This document shows, one piece after another, positions 1 to 11,047 of a DNA stretch of 64,000 nucleotides (within the stretch, counting starts at the first letter, position 1; each line of letters starts with the position of its first letter). The notes beneath the pieces were generated by a model. That model saw only the letters and a list, made by a program, of their open reading frames with translations. It had not been told where the DNA came from and did no database searches. Source of the stretch: Fonsecaea monophora. Taxonomy: Eukaryota > Ascomycota > Eurotiomycetes > Chaetothyriales > Herpotrichiellaceae. Made by a program: the position numbers and the translations under genes. The stretch spans positions 62,001 through 126,000 of the forward strand of contig NW_019173953.1 in the NCBI RefSeq assembly GCF_001642475.1, given 5' to 3'.

Positions 1-567
1 AAGGCTTCTGGGATATGCAGTGAGAGGAGAATCAATGTGGCAGCCTATTCGGAAGGCTATGTTGATACGAGAGGATATTTAAAGTGAAAATGTGACTTTT
101 ACGTTGCTGATGACTCGCACACAAAGCCCGCAGCCTCGCACTAAGCAGAGGGCGACATTGATAGGCTCAATGGTATTCCGGGGGCCTGAGTGAGGGCCTA
201 GGCTGATTGGTTTGGGTGAAGACGGCGGGCCACCAGGCTGAAACTTGAATGAAGCTTGGAGGGGCTCTGGCGGGCTGGCACCTGCGGGCGGCGCCCGCGA
301 AGCACAAAGGAAGACAACGGGGACCTTTCGTCCCGGCGCTACACTTTGTGACGTTCCCCCGAGATCCTTTGCATGAACTCATTCGTATCTATCGTTTCTT
401 AACAACAAACAACATCCCTCCCTCTCTCTCGAATTCCTATCTTTCATAGCAGAATCATACCCGAGGACTCTCTCCTGCTGCACTAGTCCTTCAAGCTGCT
501 CTTTTACCTCGAGAAACTTGATCCTCCTCGACCACTCACCCCGTGAAGAACAAAGCACACCGCCAGA
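1..567. other. Upstream region of YKT6
   Basis: I see no convincing gene here. The last 150 bases are pyrimidine-rich, including a CCTCCCTCTCTCTC run near 415-430, as expected for a fungal promoter and 5' leader of the following gene. Short open frames on both strands resemble no known family. Confidence 0.5.
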
Positions 568-1297
568 ATGAAGATCTTCTACATCGGAGTGAGCAGGCTT
601 TGGCCATAGATCAGGCCACAGTAGAAAGATGCTAACCTCTCTCCAGATCCTCCGGAACGAATCTGCCCCTGCCATCGAACTTGCCGTTGAGCGAGACTTG
701 TCCTCGTTCTCCCGCTTCACTCGAGATAGGTAGGTTTCCGCACTTCCAACTTCACCCCGCCTCTTCCCGCCTTCGAGCGTGCTGACACGCGGCTTTTCTA
801 TCAGCTATGGCGAATTCATGACGGTATTTGCCAAAACGGTGGCCGAACGCACCAAGCCCGGTGTCAGAGCAGATATTGAAGAGAAATCCTACACCTTCCA
901 CGCCTACAGTACCAGCCTTGGATTATGCGGTATCATCATATCTGACGGCGAATATCCGGCGCTCGTCGCACACCAGCTCCTCTCCAAGATCATCGACGAA
1001 TATTCTGCGCAGAATCCGCGATCCTCGTACTCGACGAACCCTCCGAACACGAGGCCATTCCCACCACTTAAGGAGTATATTGTGAAATACCAAGATCCGG
1101 GACAGGCGGATAGTATCATGAAAGTCCAGAGGGAGCTGGACGAGACCAAGATTGTGCTGCACAAGACGATCCAGAGTGTTTTGGAGCGAGGGGAGAAGAT
1201 TGACTCCCTCGTAGCCAAGAGTGACGGTCTGAGCGCGCAGAGTCGGATATTCTACCAGCAGGCCAAGAAGCAAAACAGTTGTTGTGTGGTTATGTGA
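568..1297 (+). CDS. YKT6: R-SNARE YKT6
   Basis: Prenylated R-SNARE acting in ER-Golgi, endosome-vacuole and autophagosome fusion. Three exons (568-588, 647-729, 805-1297) give 198 residues, the usual Ykt6 length. The N-terminus (MKIFYIG, then ILRNES) starts a longin domain. The C-terminal third is a SNARE coiled coil with the zero-layer arginine in LERGEKID. The protein ends CCVVM, the double-cysteine CAAX box that is palmitoylated and farnesylated in this family. The introns start with GTGAGC and GTAGGT and end in CAG; frame and family identity continue across both junctions. The ATG at 568 fits the longin start and lies in a CAGA-ATG context. The gene stands alone with no evident operon-like partner. 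Confidence is high because length, longin start, SNARE motif and CAAX box all agree. Confidence 0.95.
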
Positions 1298-1741
1298 GCG
1301 CCGAGCTGGAGAGTTACAACGGACCAGAGCGTGTGCGGGACTTTCGGGATATTTGTGGAAATCGATCGACGTTGGTCGGGTTATGAGGACGGAATGCAGC
1401 AACAAAGAACTAGCCTGTTGGATCGGACTGCCATGTTGGAAGTCGGAGTTAGATACTTGTGCAGGAATCGGGCAGTGCAGGCGTTTAGGAGTTCACCATG
1501 GGGTGCGACAAGATTGAGACGAACTGAAAGACCTGAAATCAAACTTAAGGCAACCCAACCATATTGTACTTGACCTTCCCTGATCAATACCCCCTATCAT
1601 ACCTTTCTAGTTGCTGCGCCCGTTCTATGCCACAAATGTCGTTTCCATAACCGTGTGGTGGTAGTTCTAGAAGAGCCAAAAAAGCACCCAGCCCTACCAG
1701 ACCAGGACCAGGACCAGGAACCACACCCATTGGCCTTTTTA
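1298..1741. other. Convergent intergenic region
   Basis: This is the 3' region between YKT6 and the oppositely oriented acetyltransferase. It contains an imperfect CCAGGA repeat (about 1699-1720: accaggaccaggaccagg). I see no gene in it. Confidence 0.5.
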
Positions 1742-2329
1742 TCAATTCCCCTCGACCATCTTGCTCAGCCTCTCCAGTTGCTCGCCTTCGACCCTCATGC
1801 CCACCCACTCCTCCATCCTCGTGGCACCGACGCTCGCGCCCTGGTAGAACTCGATGCTCGGGGTATTCCACTTCAAGACGGACCACTCGAGCCGCCGACA
1901 GTTGAGCCGGCGACACTCTCGGGCGAGGGCGCGGATCAGCGCCGTGCCGTACCCGCGGCCGCGGTACGTTGGGTGCACGAACAGGTCTTCGAGGTATATG
2001 CCCGGTCGGGCCTGCCAGGTCGAGTAGTTGTGGAAGTACAGGGCCATGCCGGCGACCTCTTCCTCTTGGCTGGCGTTACTGCCGGCGCCTGAAGGTGCAG
2101 ATACCGGACAGATGAGCAGCGTCTTCGCGTAGCCCTCTGTAAAGCCCTTGTCCAGATCCTGGGGGTCGACGGGGAACGAGAGCGACTCGCGCAGCGACTG
2201 CTCCGTGGCGAGCACCTCGTGCAGCGCCTTCTCGTAGATGGCCAGTTCGCGGATCAAATGGAGAATCACGGGGACGTCGTGCTCGGTGGCGTACCGGATC
2301 TTGTACGTTGATGTTGTCTGTTCCGCCAT
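1742..2329 (-). CDS. GNAT-family N-acetyltransferase (SSAT-like)
   Basis: Single-exon 195-residue GNAT enzyme. It begins with the typical beta1-alpha1 segment (IRYATEHDVPVILHLI). Acetyl-CoA binding motif A is at residues 113-130, LEDLFVHP followed by RGRGYG, where the pyrophosphate loop is expected. The C-terminal part (LEWSVLKWN...SIEFYQ) is the region that in spermidine/spermine or thialysine acetyltransferases carries W/N..FY. The family transfers acetyl groups to small polyamines or amino-acid-like amines in the cytosol. Exact substrate cannot be read from sequence, so SSAT1/SSAT2-like is inference. An acidic insert (SNASQEEE) before beta4 appears lineage-specific. The ATG at 2329 is the only reasonable start. 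Confidence 0.88.
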   Translation of the reverse strand: MAEQTTSTYKIRYATEHDVPVILHLIRELAIYEKALHEVLATEQSLRESLSFPVDPQDLDKGFTEGYAKTLLICPVSAPSGAGSNASQEEEVAGMALYFHNYSTWQARPGIYLEDLFVHPTYRGRGYGTALIRALARECRRLNCRRLEWSVLKWNTPSIEFYQGASVGATRMEEWVGMRVEGEQLERLSKMVEGN

Positions 2330-3955
2330 GGCTGTCTTTTCGCCAGCCTTTTTCTTACTGTCTTAACGTGTCTGTTGTGTTCGGAAGTCGCCAAGGGGAT
2401 AGAGGTTTTTCGGTGAAAAAGTCTGTGTAATTCACTTCGTCCCAAATCATGAAGGGGTGCTGGGCGAGGCGTGATTATATACTTGGTACTTGGAAGCAAA
2501 CAGACCCCTTTGGGGCCTGATTTGGCACGAGTACGAGAAAGAAAAAAAAAACCACTTCACAGGCGCCAAGCCGTTTTGTTTCGCTCAATGACTTATACAG
2601 TACTTGAGGATATATTGGGGCCCTAGTAGAAGAGTAATCTGAGGTAATGTGGGGGTATATAACATTGGTCGGCACCTCGAGTGGCCAATGTGTACATAAG
2701 TAACTTTATGTCCCGCAAAAGCGATGTAACGGCGGCAACCAAGTTTCTACATGCTCAAAGGGCGCGTCGTGTAGCTTAATTATATGCATACATAATACGA
2801 GATATTAGGTGTTCAGATCCGAGGGTTGAGATCTCAGCATCCTCATAAGAACCACGTCGAACCATATAGAATGACACCTCTCGACTTTCCCCCACGATAT
2901 CTCTGCCTGTTACTAATGGTTTCTATAGGAGAAATCCTTGGACAAATTACTCTGATGTGGGCGAAGACATCGGGTACTTGTGGTTAATTCATCAGGAAGA
3001 GGACTCCTGGCGCAATACGAGGCTGAAGAGAACGCGGATAAGTGGTACACGATAGGTAAAACACGGAGATTATTCGCATATGACTAACGGTGCTGCTTTC
3101 TCCTATCGAATAACATGAGGCAGGTGAACAAGGAGGTGACCGTTCAGAAGGCGCTTCGAAACAGTCGATAGCCTTGTTTTACAACTGCTCGTTCATGTGA
3201 CTAACAACGAGCTTGGATATGAATATGAGCCAACAAAGAGGTTGCCTTAGACGGAAGTGGCAGCGTCCGACAGTGGTAAGAGGTGGTCAAGTTCTCTATC
3301 AATCACCAGCATGACCGATAGTCACCGTCCGCTGGGCGTATTTGGCTGGACAAGGCCGGAGACAAGTCGAACTGAGTCCCTGCTTCGACATCCAGAAAGT
3401 GCGGACGAGGTCCCTTAGCTCGGTCCTAATTTCCTCTTGAATGTCCTTCCCATTTAGACGGCGGTATCGACCAGATCTGACATAGTCAGACAGTTTTCAA
3501 CCATATCCAGCAGATACAATCGCCGTACGAGTCAGATCAGAGCCAGTGCTCCTTTTGGAGGATTTTTTCGACACTAGGTCTCGTTCCCCCTTATCCCCTC
3601 TTTCCTGAGCATGTTTCTTAGAATGTTCTGATGGTCCATACATCACGTAGCCATAACCTCATCACTGGGGACGAAACACAAAATCTCTCTAGACATAGGG
3701 AGAGGTGCGTCCAACTCTTCGGAATGACGGGGTGCCTCCGACTGCGCTATCCGAGCAATAGTGTTTTGAGATTCAGGTATGAGGAGAAGCTCGATTTCGG
3801 TGCAATAGCTGTTTGCCAGGTCTCTGGAGTCTGAAATTTTCCAATGGAACGTAGCTCGTTGTTCCTTCCATGCTCAAGGGTCGACTCAGATCCGGGATTG
3901 TCGAGGAGATCATCACCCGTGTCGCGTTTCAGCTGTGTAGGGTCTGAGGATATAA
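2330..3955. other. Gene-poor region, 1.6 kb
   Basis: No gene that I can support. It includes the acetyltransferase promoter and, from about 2700, AT-richer sequence with scattered stops in all frames. A stretch around 3330-3490 on the minus strand stays open for roughly 60 codons but matches nothing I recognise. It may be decayed sequence, since the neighbouring interval holds a pseudogene. Confidence 0.4.
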
Positions 3956-5479
3956 TCATGACAAAACAGAATTGAAGACCTCCTTCCCCGGCTTATCATG
4001 TAGTAATCCGATCCACATGAAAGATTTCAAGACTGTCCGCATATCGGTCCACGACGTCACTTGACACCGGTCGATATGTTGTCGCAAACACTCCTTCAAC
4101 CATGAGTGGTCGGATGTCGTGAATGCAGTAACAGCTCCAACCATCAGAAACCAAATCATGATCTGAGGGGAAGCTGCACTCTTGAGTTCGGGATCCAGAA
4201 GGCACTTTTTGAAAAGAGCAGGAAAGTGAAGATAGGGCAACCGCAGATACTGCCACTTTAAGAACATGTGATGGGTCAGTCCCAGGAGGCTGAGCCGCAC
4301 CGCTTCGTCCACGGAGCCACTGTCAAAACTCATATGGAGAAGCCGATACATGACCGAAGCTATAGTATCGTATAGGAGTTGCGGGGAGAGCATTAGTTGT
4401 GTTTCAACCGCAAGATTGACAATTGAACAGAATCTCTCCATAACCGTCCAGACTTCATTGAGCCTCTCATCCAGCATGGGAAGCGATCTTTCCGAGTTCC
4501 GCAGAGAGCCAGGCTTGCCGGTGCTGTTTCGAATTGACAGCATCTCCTGGTCGGGAAAAGGCACAAGGGGCTCTGAAACAAGGTCTTTGAAGAAGACGGG
4601 CTCTGATCCGCTTTGCATAGCCATGCCTATGTCGCATCTGTACCACCATCAGGTCTTTCCGAGGCCGACGTAGGCTGGAGAGCAAAAGGACTGGTTGCTT
4701 ACCTGAATATTTCTGTGAGAAGCTTGTTCCCTCGAAAGGCAGCAATACCTCCTCTCAAGTCGACCATCTTCCTAAGGCCGACCATATGATGCTTGAAGGA
4801 TTCCACTTCACCCATGAAAAATGCACTTATGGCCAAGGTCAGAACCACGGCAATTGTAGAATTGGAAATTTTGCCGCTCTCATCTTCTAGAGAAAGCCTC
4901 TTGCGAAGGATACTGATCCCTTTCAAAAAATGTACGGTGGCGTATCGGTTAGTGGTGGGATATTGCCGACCTAGTATCCTGTCCATGAAAGCCTCGGCGG
5001 CGAACACGGTTACATGGAGATAGGCAGGGTCGAACCTGAGCGGAACGAACCAGGCCATATCCTTGTGGCTAAATCCAGTCACCGACACTAGAGGGAACAA
5101 TGCTCTGGCTATCATGTCGAAGACTAGTTTTGCATCGAGTCAGTTTCTGGCATGATCGTAGAGCAAGGGTGAGCAGCCCACATCTCCCGATATCAGCAAA
5201 CGCGGCCGTGTCCAGCTCAGCAGCAAGCGTAATGGAGGACAGCTCTGAGCCCACTCTGCCTGGTATGGAAGACTTCGCTGAGTGGTATGCGTCGATGAAC
5301 GTGTCCACCGGCTCTGGCGGATCCCGTTTTAAATCGACCACGACTGCCCAACTGGTCGATCTTCGTTGTTTGGCACGGAGAGACTTGCCCCGGTTTTTTC
5401 CCATCATCACCTGGCTGCGGATGAGCCTCTGCGTCGCTGCATCCGCCTTCTTGACATTTGTCGACACGATGAAATGCAT
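3956..5479 (-). CDS. Fungal-specific transcription-factor-domain protein (Fungal_trans_2 type)
   Basis: Predicted 466-residue protein from three exons (5479-5182, 5123-4703, 4637-3956). The intervening introns are 58 and 65 bp with GTGGGC..TAG and GTAAGC..CAG ends, and phases match. It belongs to the widespread Pezizomycotina family that lacks a DNA-binding domain of its own. A short basic N-terminus (SQVMMGKNRGKSLRAKQRR) is followed by the helical fungal transcription-factor domain. Family hallmarks are FDPAYLHVTVFAAEAF, VGLRKMVDLRGG and RCDIGMAM. The C-terminus, FMWIGLLHDKPGKEVF, is also typical. Function is unknown for most members; nuclear regulation is inferred. No partner gene is evident. 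It sits beside a decayed kinase gene in a sparse interval. It may be functional because no stop or frameshift is seen. Confidence 0.78.
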
Positions 5480-6069
5480 CCCTGCTCGTTCACGGGAATC
5501 CTTGAGAAAGAGATCGAGTTAGACAAGGAAATAGCCGAGATCTTTGTAGGTATGCTCCTGGGCCGTGGTCAGAGGCAAGGGTCTCTGGCTGTTGCTGGAT
5601 ATGACAAGCACAGATCAATGGCTTGAGCGAGAATGCACAAGCTAACTCGTACTCGGCAGGTATGACCCCTCAGGCGCATTCTGATGCTTCTGTCTTGATT
5701 TGTCGTGGTGAAATCAGGCACCCAGGGAGAGACGAAACAATCTCGCCTGGTGCCAAGACGAACCGATTTGGTCCGTAGTCGCCTCGTATGTGAACAATTT
5801 AGAGCGCAACCAAGCGCACTGACTTTGCCACTCACCCAGTCAACCACAAACACCTTTTTCAACGAGGATTACCGAGTACATTGAACGCTAATCATCCTTT
5901 CCCCTTCCCCGCGCACGAAGCTTACGATCTTCAATGACACCAACGAAAATCGCGTGAGGTAGATAATCACCCAATCTACACACTGACACTCCATGAAGAA
6001 GTCTCGACCCCCCTTCCGCACCCCTTCTATAACAAGCAGTTCACGACCAGACTGCATATGACTTTTAGG
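5480..6069. other. Region between TF-domain gene and kinase pseudogene
   Basis: Holds the upstream region of the minus-strand transcription-factor-domain gene. No coding region supported. Short open frames show no family resemblance. Confidence 0.4.
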
Positions 6070-6860
6070 ATACGTGCCGTCAACTGAATCGGTCTTGTTA
6101 CATCTCGACGGCACAAGGGTGGCAGAGAAGGCCATTGGGCAAGGCGGAACTGGTAATTGTCATTGAGCGGGAACATTATGCATTCAAGCTCCCTCATCTA
6201 TCAAGATATACCAAGCTTTAAGGAGAGCCTGTGGAAGACCTAAGGAAGGTGACTACGACAACTGACCACCTCTTATCCAAGCAATCCAGATTGAGAAGGC
6301 GATTTAAAAAAGACTGGGTGACCACCATGGAATCGTACGCTGCCACAATCTTGATTCAACCGATATCTCGAACGAATGGTGACGTCCGTCATTGTTCAGC
6401 GTAAAATAGACCTGATCGAAAGACACAATTGTCTTGGTTGACGAAACTGGCACATACTCTGGCATACATCCACGAGCATCGCATTATTATCGCCGACGTC
6501 TGATTAGACAATCTATTACTCGACGACGCTTTAAACGTCAAATTCTGTGACTTCGGGGAATCAGCTGTAATGCTTCTCAATTGGGATCTAGAGGGCACTG
6601 ACGATCTTGGCTTCTCGATTTTGACCGATATTAGACAGTTTGGCAAAGTCATGTATGAAGTCATCGCCGCTGTCAGACGCAAATTCGATATGACCCTAAA
6701 TCGGAAAGAACCTGAGGACTTGTACTCTTGTCCACCACGAGACAGTCTTCCGTCAACCAGAGATACATGGTTAGGCCATATTATTGACAAATATTGGACT
6801 CAGGCATTCAAGTCCGCCAGAGAGCTCGCCGTGGAGCTGGACCAGAAACGAGTGTCCTGA
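6070..6860 (+). pseudogene. Decayed fungal protein-kinase-like gene
   Basis: Kinase-family pieces appear in order but in different frames and broken by stops. Near 6074-6160 there is a frame ending VAEKAIGQGGTGN (glycine-loop-like). From about 6150, in another frame, VIVIEREHYAFKLPHLSRY contains the expected beta3 lysine region, then TAA. Near 6290-6330 IEKAI, a stop, then KRLGDHHGIVRC resembles helix C and beta4. From 6411 the frame reads LSWLTKLAHTLAYIHEHRIIIADV, a TGA, then LDNLLLDDALNVKFCDFGES (catalytic-loop and DFG regions). It continues through TDIRQFGKVMYEVI to the stop at 6860. In the catalytic loop the TGA replaces what is normally CGA (Arg). I count at least three in-frame stops and two frame changes, too many for introns. 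Related intact genes are common in Pezizomycotina; role unknown. Confidence 0.75.
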
Positions 6861-7590
6861 GCTGTGGTTCGAGACGGGGGAGTGTTTCGTAATACTGAGG
6901 TCGAAGCAACTTCGTATGGGAAGCGAGTATTAGCCCCAGTACGCACTTCAGCTACGCAGCCTCGCTATCGAACAGCATTGACCAGTTGATATTGAGCATC
7001 TCTCAAATTTTAGACACCTTGAGGTTCATCAATGACCAATGCGATTCGGATAAGTTGATACTTCTACAGGATCATCCACGTATGCACAGCCGTCAAAAGA
7101 TGGGAATAATGGTGGCGTTGTCAATGATGACTTGAGGTCTAGAAGACGAACCCGGAAAGGTGCGACGGGAGACTGGATGGGCACACTGATCCATCGCCGA
7201 GAGTGAGCGTCGAAGTGCGAGTGGGTGGAGTTGCAGTGCCTTAAGTCCCACCGGTACCTCGAATACGTCCACTCTTGGCCGCCAAGATATCGATTGTTTT
7301 CCCATTTAGGAAATAGTCCGCAGGGTCTACAAGGCTTGAAGCATTCCAACCACTATCGAGTCAGTTGTCCAATGCTCGCGGAGTTACGAGTGCTTTTAAC
7401 GGGCGACCGGCTTTGTTTTTGACCGCGGACTCCATATCACCAGGTATAAAGGTAATGCTACTCCCACTGTTAGCATGGCACCATCCTCGCTCTACTCTGT
7501 CTGGTCTGAGACGGGAACGACCTTCATCATTAACGGAATCGAAACTCTGGAGAGCATCAAGCTACGCAATTTCCTGTCTTTGCTCCTCTC
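6861..7590. other. Region between kinase pseudogene and SDR gene
   Basis: No gene supported. It contains the promoter of the short-chain dehydrogenase. Several short open frames on both strands look random. Confidence 0.4.
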
Positions 7591-8574
7591 ATGGCTCTAG
7601 GTCTCAAGTCAGTCCTCATCACCGGCTGCTCTGCCGGTGGAATCGGTGGAGGTTTGGCTAAGGCCTTCCATGATAATGGCTATCACGTCTTCGCGACGGC
7701 ACGAACACCTTCCAAGATCTCACAGTCGCTCGCTCAAGCGCCAAACGTCTCGGTCCTGACTCTCGACGTCGTGTCTTCCGAATCGATCGCCGCCGCTGTC
7801 GAAAGCGTCTCCGCCGTCACTGGCGGCACGCTCGATGTCCTAGTCAACAACAGCGGCCAGGTAATGGTGATGCCGGCGTTGGACACGTCGATCACCGAGG
7901 CCAAGAAGCTGTTTGACATCAACTACTGGGCCGTGCTGGCCATGATCCAGGCGTTCGCGCCGCTGCTGATCAAGGCCCGGGGCTGCGTCGTGAACAACAC
8001 CTCGGTGAGCGGCGTCGTCCCCTTCGGCGCCTTTGGCAGCATCTACAACAGCTCCAAGGCCGCGGCCCTCCTCGGCAGCGAAACGTGGCGTCTCGAGCTC
8101 GCGCCCCTGGGCGTCCGCACCCTGACGCTGGTGACCTCGGCCGTCAAATCCAACGGCTTCGTCAACATGACACCCCCCAAAATCCCCGAGACTTCGTACT
8201 ACCGCGGGCTGCAGGGGTACGTTGAAGAGCTGTGCGACGGCAGACTGCAAAAGGACGGCATCACGGCCGAGGAGTTTGGCAACAAAGTCGTCGCGCAGGT
8301 CAACAAAGGCAGGACGGGGAAATACTGGGTCGGTGGAGGAGCGGCGTCTGCTCGCTTCGCTGCATGGCTGTTGCCGGATTTCCTAATGGTGAGTCTCTTC
8401 CCATCCTTGTTCCCATATTTGTTTCAATCAATTGTTTTTGTCTTCATCGTTGTTTTCAAATTTGACTACATACTTACTGACGGCGATGGGATATGATTTC
8501 ATCAGGACATGTTGATGGCATCCTTGTTCCCCTTTGCCAAATTGCTCAAGGCTCAATCCAGCAAGAAAGACTGA
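7591..8574 (+). CDS. Short-chain dehydrogenase/reductase, Ayr1-like
   Basis: 288-residue classical SDR in two exons (7591-8388, 8506-8574) joined across a GTGAGT..CAG intron at phase 0. The Rossmann loop is TGCSAGGIGGGLA at residues 11-23. The NNSG motif is at 86-89 (instead of NNAG). The active site has Ser near 138-140, Tyr152 and Lys156 in YNSSK. It closely fits the fungal family annotated as NADPH-dependent 1-acyl-dihydroxyacetone-phosphate reductase, which makes lysophosphatidate on ER and lipid droplets. The C-terminal hydrophobic stretch (FAAWLLPDFLM, then LMASLFPFAKLL) could anchor it to a membrane. The family has many paralogues, so the substrate is uncertain. Without the intron the frame would end in a strongly hydrophobic read-through, so the spliced form is preferred. 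Confidence 0.85.
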
Positions 8575-9297
8575 TATCCAGTGGCCGAGGAAGGAGAAGG
8601 GATACACGAAGCGAGAAATGTCCGTCTTTGTGGAGAGGGTTGGGTGCTAGATGCTAGGTTTTAAGGACAAGCTGCTACAAAGGTCTTAAATGCTTCAATG
8701 AATAAAGAGGGCCCAGGGAACGAAACCCTGGCAGACAGACAGAGTACGCGTATGCATATGTATATGTATATATGTACAGAGCTAAGCTGTGGCTTGCTGG
8801 TTTCCACAATCACGATAGGTTCGTATTTGCCACGCAGGAATGAGTCGTACAACGACATAACACGGCTATCGCATCGAGTCGTGACCCCCGAAGAGCTTGC
8901 GCTTTCATCATCGACAAGAACAAGGATAATGAAGCACAAACTCAGAACGTGATGCGTGAGGGTTTTATCGGGTAAAGGAGGCCAGTCGTTTGGTGAGACC
9001 TCACGGCTCAAATCCAACCAGTCATGTGTCAATAGTCCGCGTTTTGATCAGCATCAAAGAAAATCCAAGCAGGGCACGCAATGTTGCCCACACTCTTCTC
9101 CGCCAGTCCGCTTCCTCAACTCAACACCCAGGGAAAGAGAACTTTCCTCGAAGCGTCGGCACTATGCTTGCTGCGCAACTTATTCCCTTGTTCACTTTCC
9201 GTCCACAATCAGCAGATCGCCATCCAACACCCCCATCGCTAGACAATATCCAATATCCAAACACCAATCCGTGACTCGTCGAAACAGTTGTACACTT
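8575..9297. other. Convergent intergenic region with TATG repeat
   Basis: Lies between two convergent 3' ends. An imperfect TATG/TATA repeat occupies about 8751-8776. No gene is visible. Much of the right half is open on the plus strand, but the sequence looks random (low similarity to any family, poor codon pattern). Confidence 0.5.
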
Positions 9298-10676
9298 TCA
9301 AATTTGGATTCTCTTCTTCTCTGGACTTCTGCTTCGTGCTCGATGCTCTTTGCTAGGGCTCCGAGGATATTCCAGCTGTTGCTGCCCGACGAAACCAGGG
9401 TCGCCGTGCCAGCCCACATAAGGCTGTTGTGCATACGATGCAGCCGGAGGGAGTGTAAATTGCCCCATGTGTGCAGAATGTTGATGAGGATGCACGTAAG
9501 CTCCAGAGGGCGCTCGATAGATATTTTGGTTCTCTTGTTGTCGTCGATATAGGGTAAATGTCGCATTGTTGACCACCAAGCCCACCACAACCAGTGTGAT
9601 GGTGAAGATCATGGTTTTTAAGCTGATGGGCTCGACAAAGCTATTAAAGATTTCGGCGAATGTATGTGCACTCAATCTCGCCCGTTTCACAGCACTAGGA
9701 TCCCGCTTCATGCACAACTCCCAATTGCTGCACACAGCTTCCAAGGCTGGTAGCCGGGTATCGGCGGCACATCGATTTTCGATGAAGTTCTTGGAGCAGG
9801 CCGCCATTTCCGCCAGCACTTCGGCCATCGCATCCTCGCTGGCACGGTCCACATCTGCTTGGATTGTAGCGTAGAATGCCCAAAACATATATAGACAACC
9901 GCCGAGGATTGCGGCATTGAAGAAAACTTGAAGGTATTTGGCGATTATAGAAGGTGCGTCAGGATATGTGTGGATGAAGGTGAACAGGCCAGTGATCCAT
10001 CCTACTTCTTCCACGGGCGGCTTTTTAGACTCTGGTTCGGTCGGACTGGGGGCACTCTCGTCGTCACTATCGTCTAAAGAGCCCTTTCTCCCGACCACCA
10101 GTTGTCTGTCAAATTGCTGAGCGCGCCGGCGCTTCTTGTGGATTCGTCTCGCGACAGCATCACTCGTAGGTTTCCTGATCTCTCCTCTCCCCGGGCTTGG
10201 TGCAAATCTGCCGTACAATCCAAACAATGAGTTTCGCTTGTTCTCCGTTCTTGAGGGGCTGCTTTTGAACTCGATGGGAAGCGGAGTTGCATCTGGGGTG
10301 TCCTCATTCTCGGTCGCTGCCAGAGGCGAGGAATTCTCAGGAGGGGATGAAAAGTCAATGTCGAATGGTTTTCGCGGGGTTGTGAAGGAGGGATTTCGAA
10401 AGGGGGACGACTCAGGTGGCGGCGCCGGAGCGTCTGAGAAGAAAAAGGGCTGGTTGTTGGGTTCGCGGAGCGCTGGCATTGCTGGTTTCTCAGGAGACCC
10501 GAACTCGCTATGAGTTCCTGCTACCATCAGTACAGCAACACCGAGAGAGGACAGCGCACCTTACGCTTTTTGGCCTGCATCTCGACAACACGTTTGTGGT
10601 AGGGAGAGGTGGGATCAAGAGGACCGTGGCCTTGCCATTCAAAATCCATGAAACTTTCTGTACCGCGAAAAGCCAT
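9298..10676 (-). CDS. BRL1: Brl1/Brr6 nuclear-envelope protein
   Basis: 443-residue member of the Brr6/Brl1 family, which helps build nuclear pore complexes and maintain nuclear-envelope lipid balance. Two exons (10676-10565, 10517-9298) are joined at phase 1 by GTAAGG..CAG. The short first exon encodes the family N-terminal signature (MDFEWQ, then DPTSPYHKR), which fixes the start. A disordered Ser/Pro and basic region spans residues 40-200. The membrane core follows: a first transmembrane helix at about 232-256, a lumenal loop with four cysteines (about 278, 287, 300, 306) that form the two disulphides diagnostic of the family, and a second helix at about 339-359. The tail is His/Pro/Gln-rich and basic. 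Brl1 and Brr6 are single genes in many filamentous fungi, so the choice of symbol is by family. Confidence 0.9.
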
Positions 10677-11047
10677 TTTAGAGGGAAAGAGGCAGGAGAG
10701 TGCGAGGCCAAAATAGAGGTGATCAGAGGTGGTCAGATGATTCTGCCAGTACCACTGGGAAGTGGGAGGCAACACAACACAGACTTCGATTCTAGAGATT
10801 TATTTTGGTAGGCCAAACATATGCGCTCCCGAAGAGGGAAAATAAACAAAAGCATCACACCGCAAGCGCAGCGCAGCGGGATGTTTGCTAGCCTGGACAA
10901 GCCTGATTGGCAAGGGTCCTGGATCCATGCAAGCGGCATCCCCCTCTCGCATCTCGGATTTCCAAGTCCCATCCACTCAAAAGAAGCTTTGATTCGTTCG
11001 TCCAACGCCCACCCCTACAATTACTGTCGAACTCTCCCTATACAGTC
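10677..11047. other. Divergent promoter region BRL1 / ATL1
   Basis: 371 bp separating divergently oriented BRL1 and the alkyltransferase-like gene; presumably carries both promoters. A direct GCAAGCGCAGCGCAGCGG tract lies near 10862-10879. No separate gene. Confidence 0.45.

Noticed and set aside
3330..3490. Minus-strand stretch open for about 60 codons (reads IQEEIRTELRDLVRTF)
   Set aside because: No start context, splice partners or family match; could be relic coding sequence but cannot be supported.
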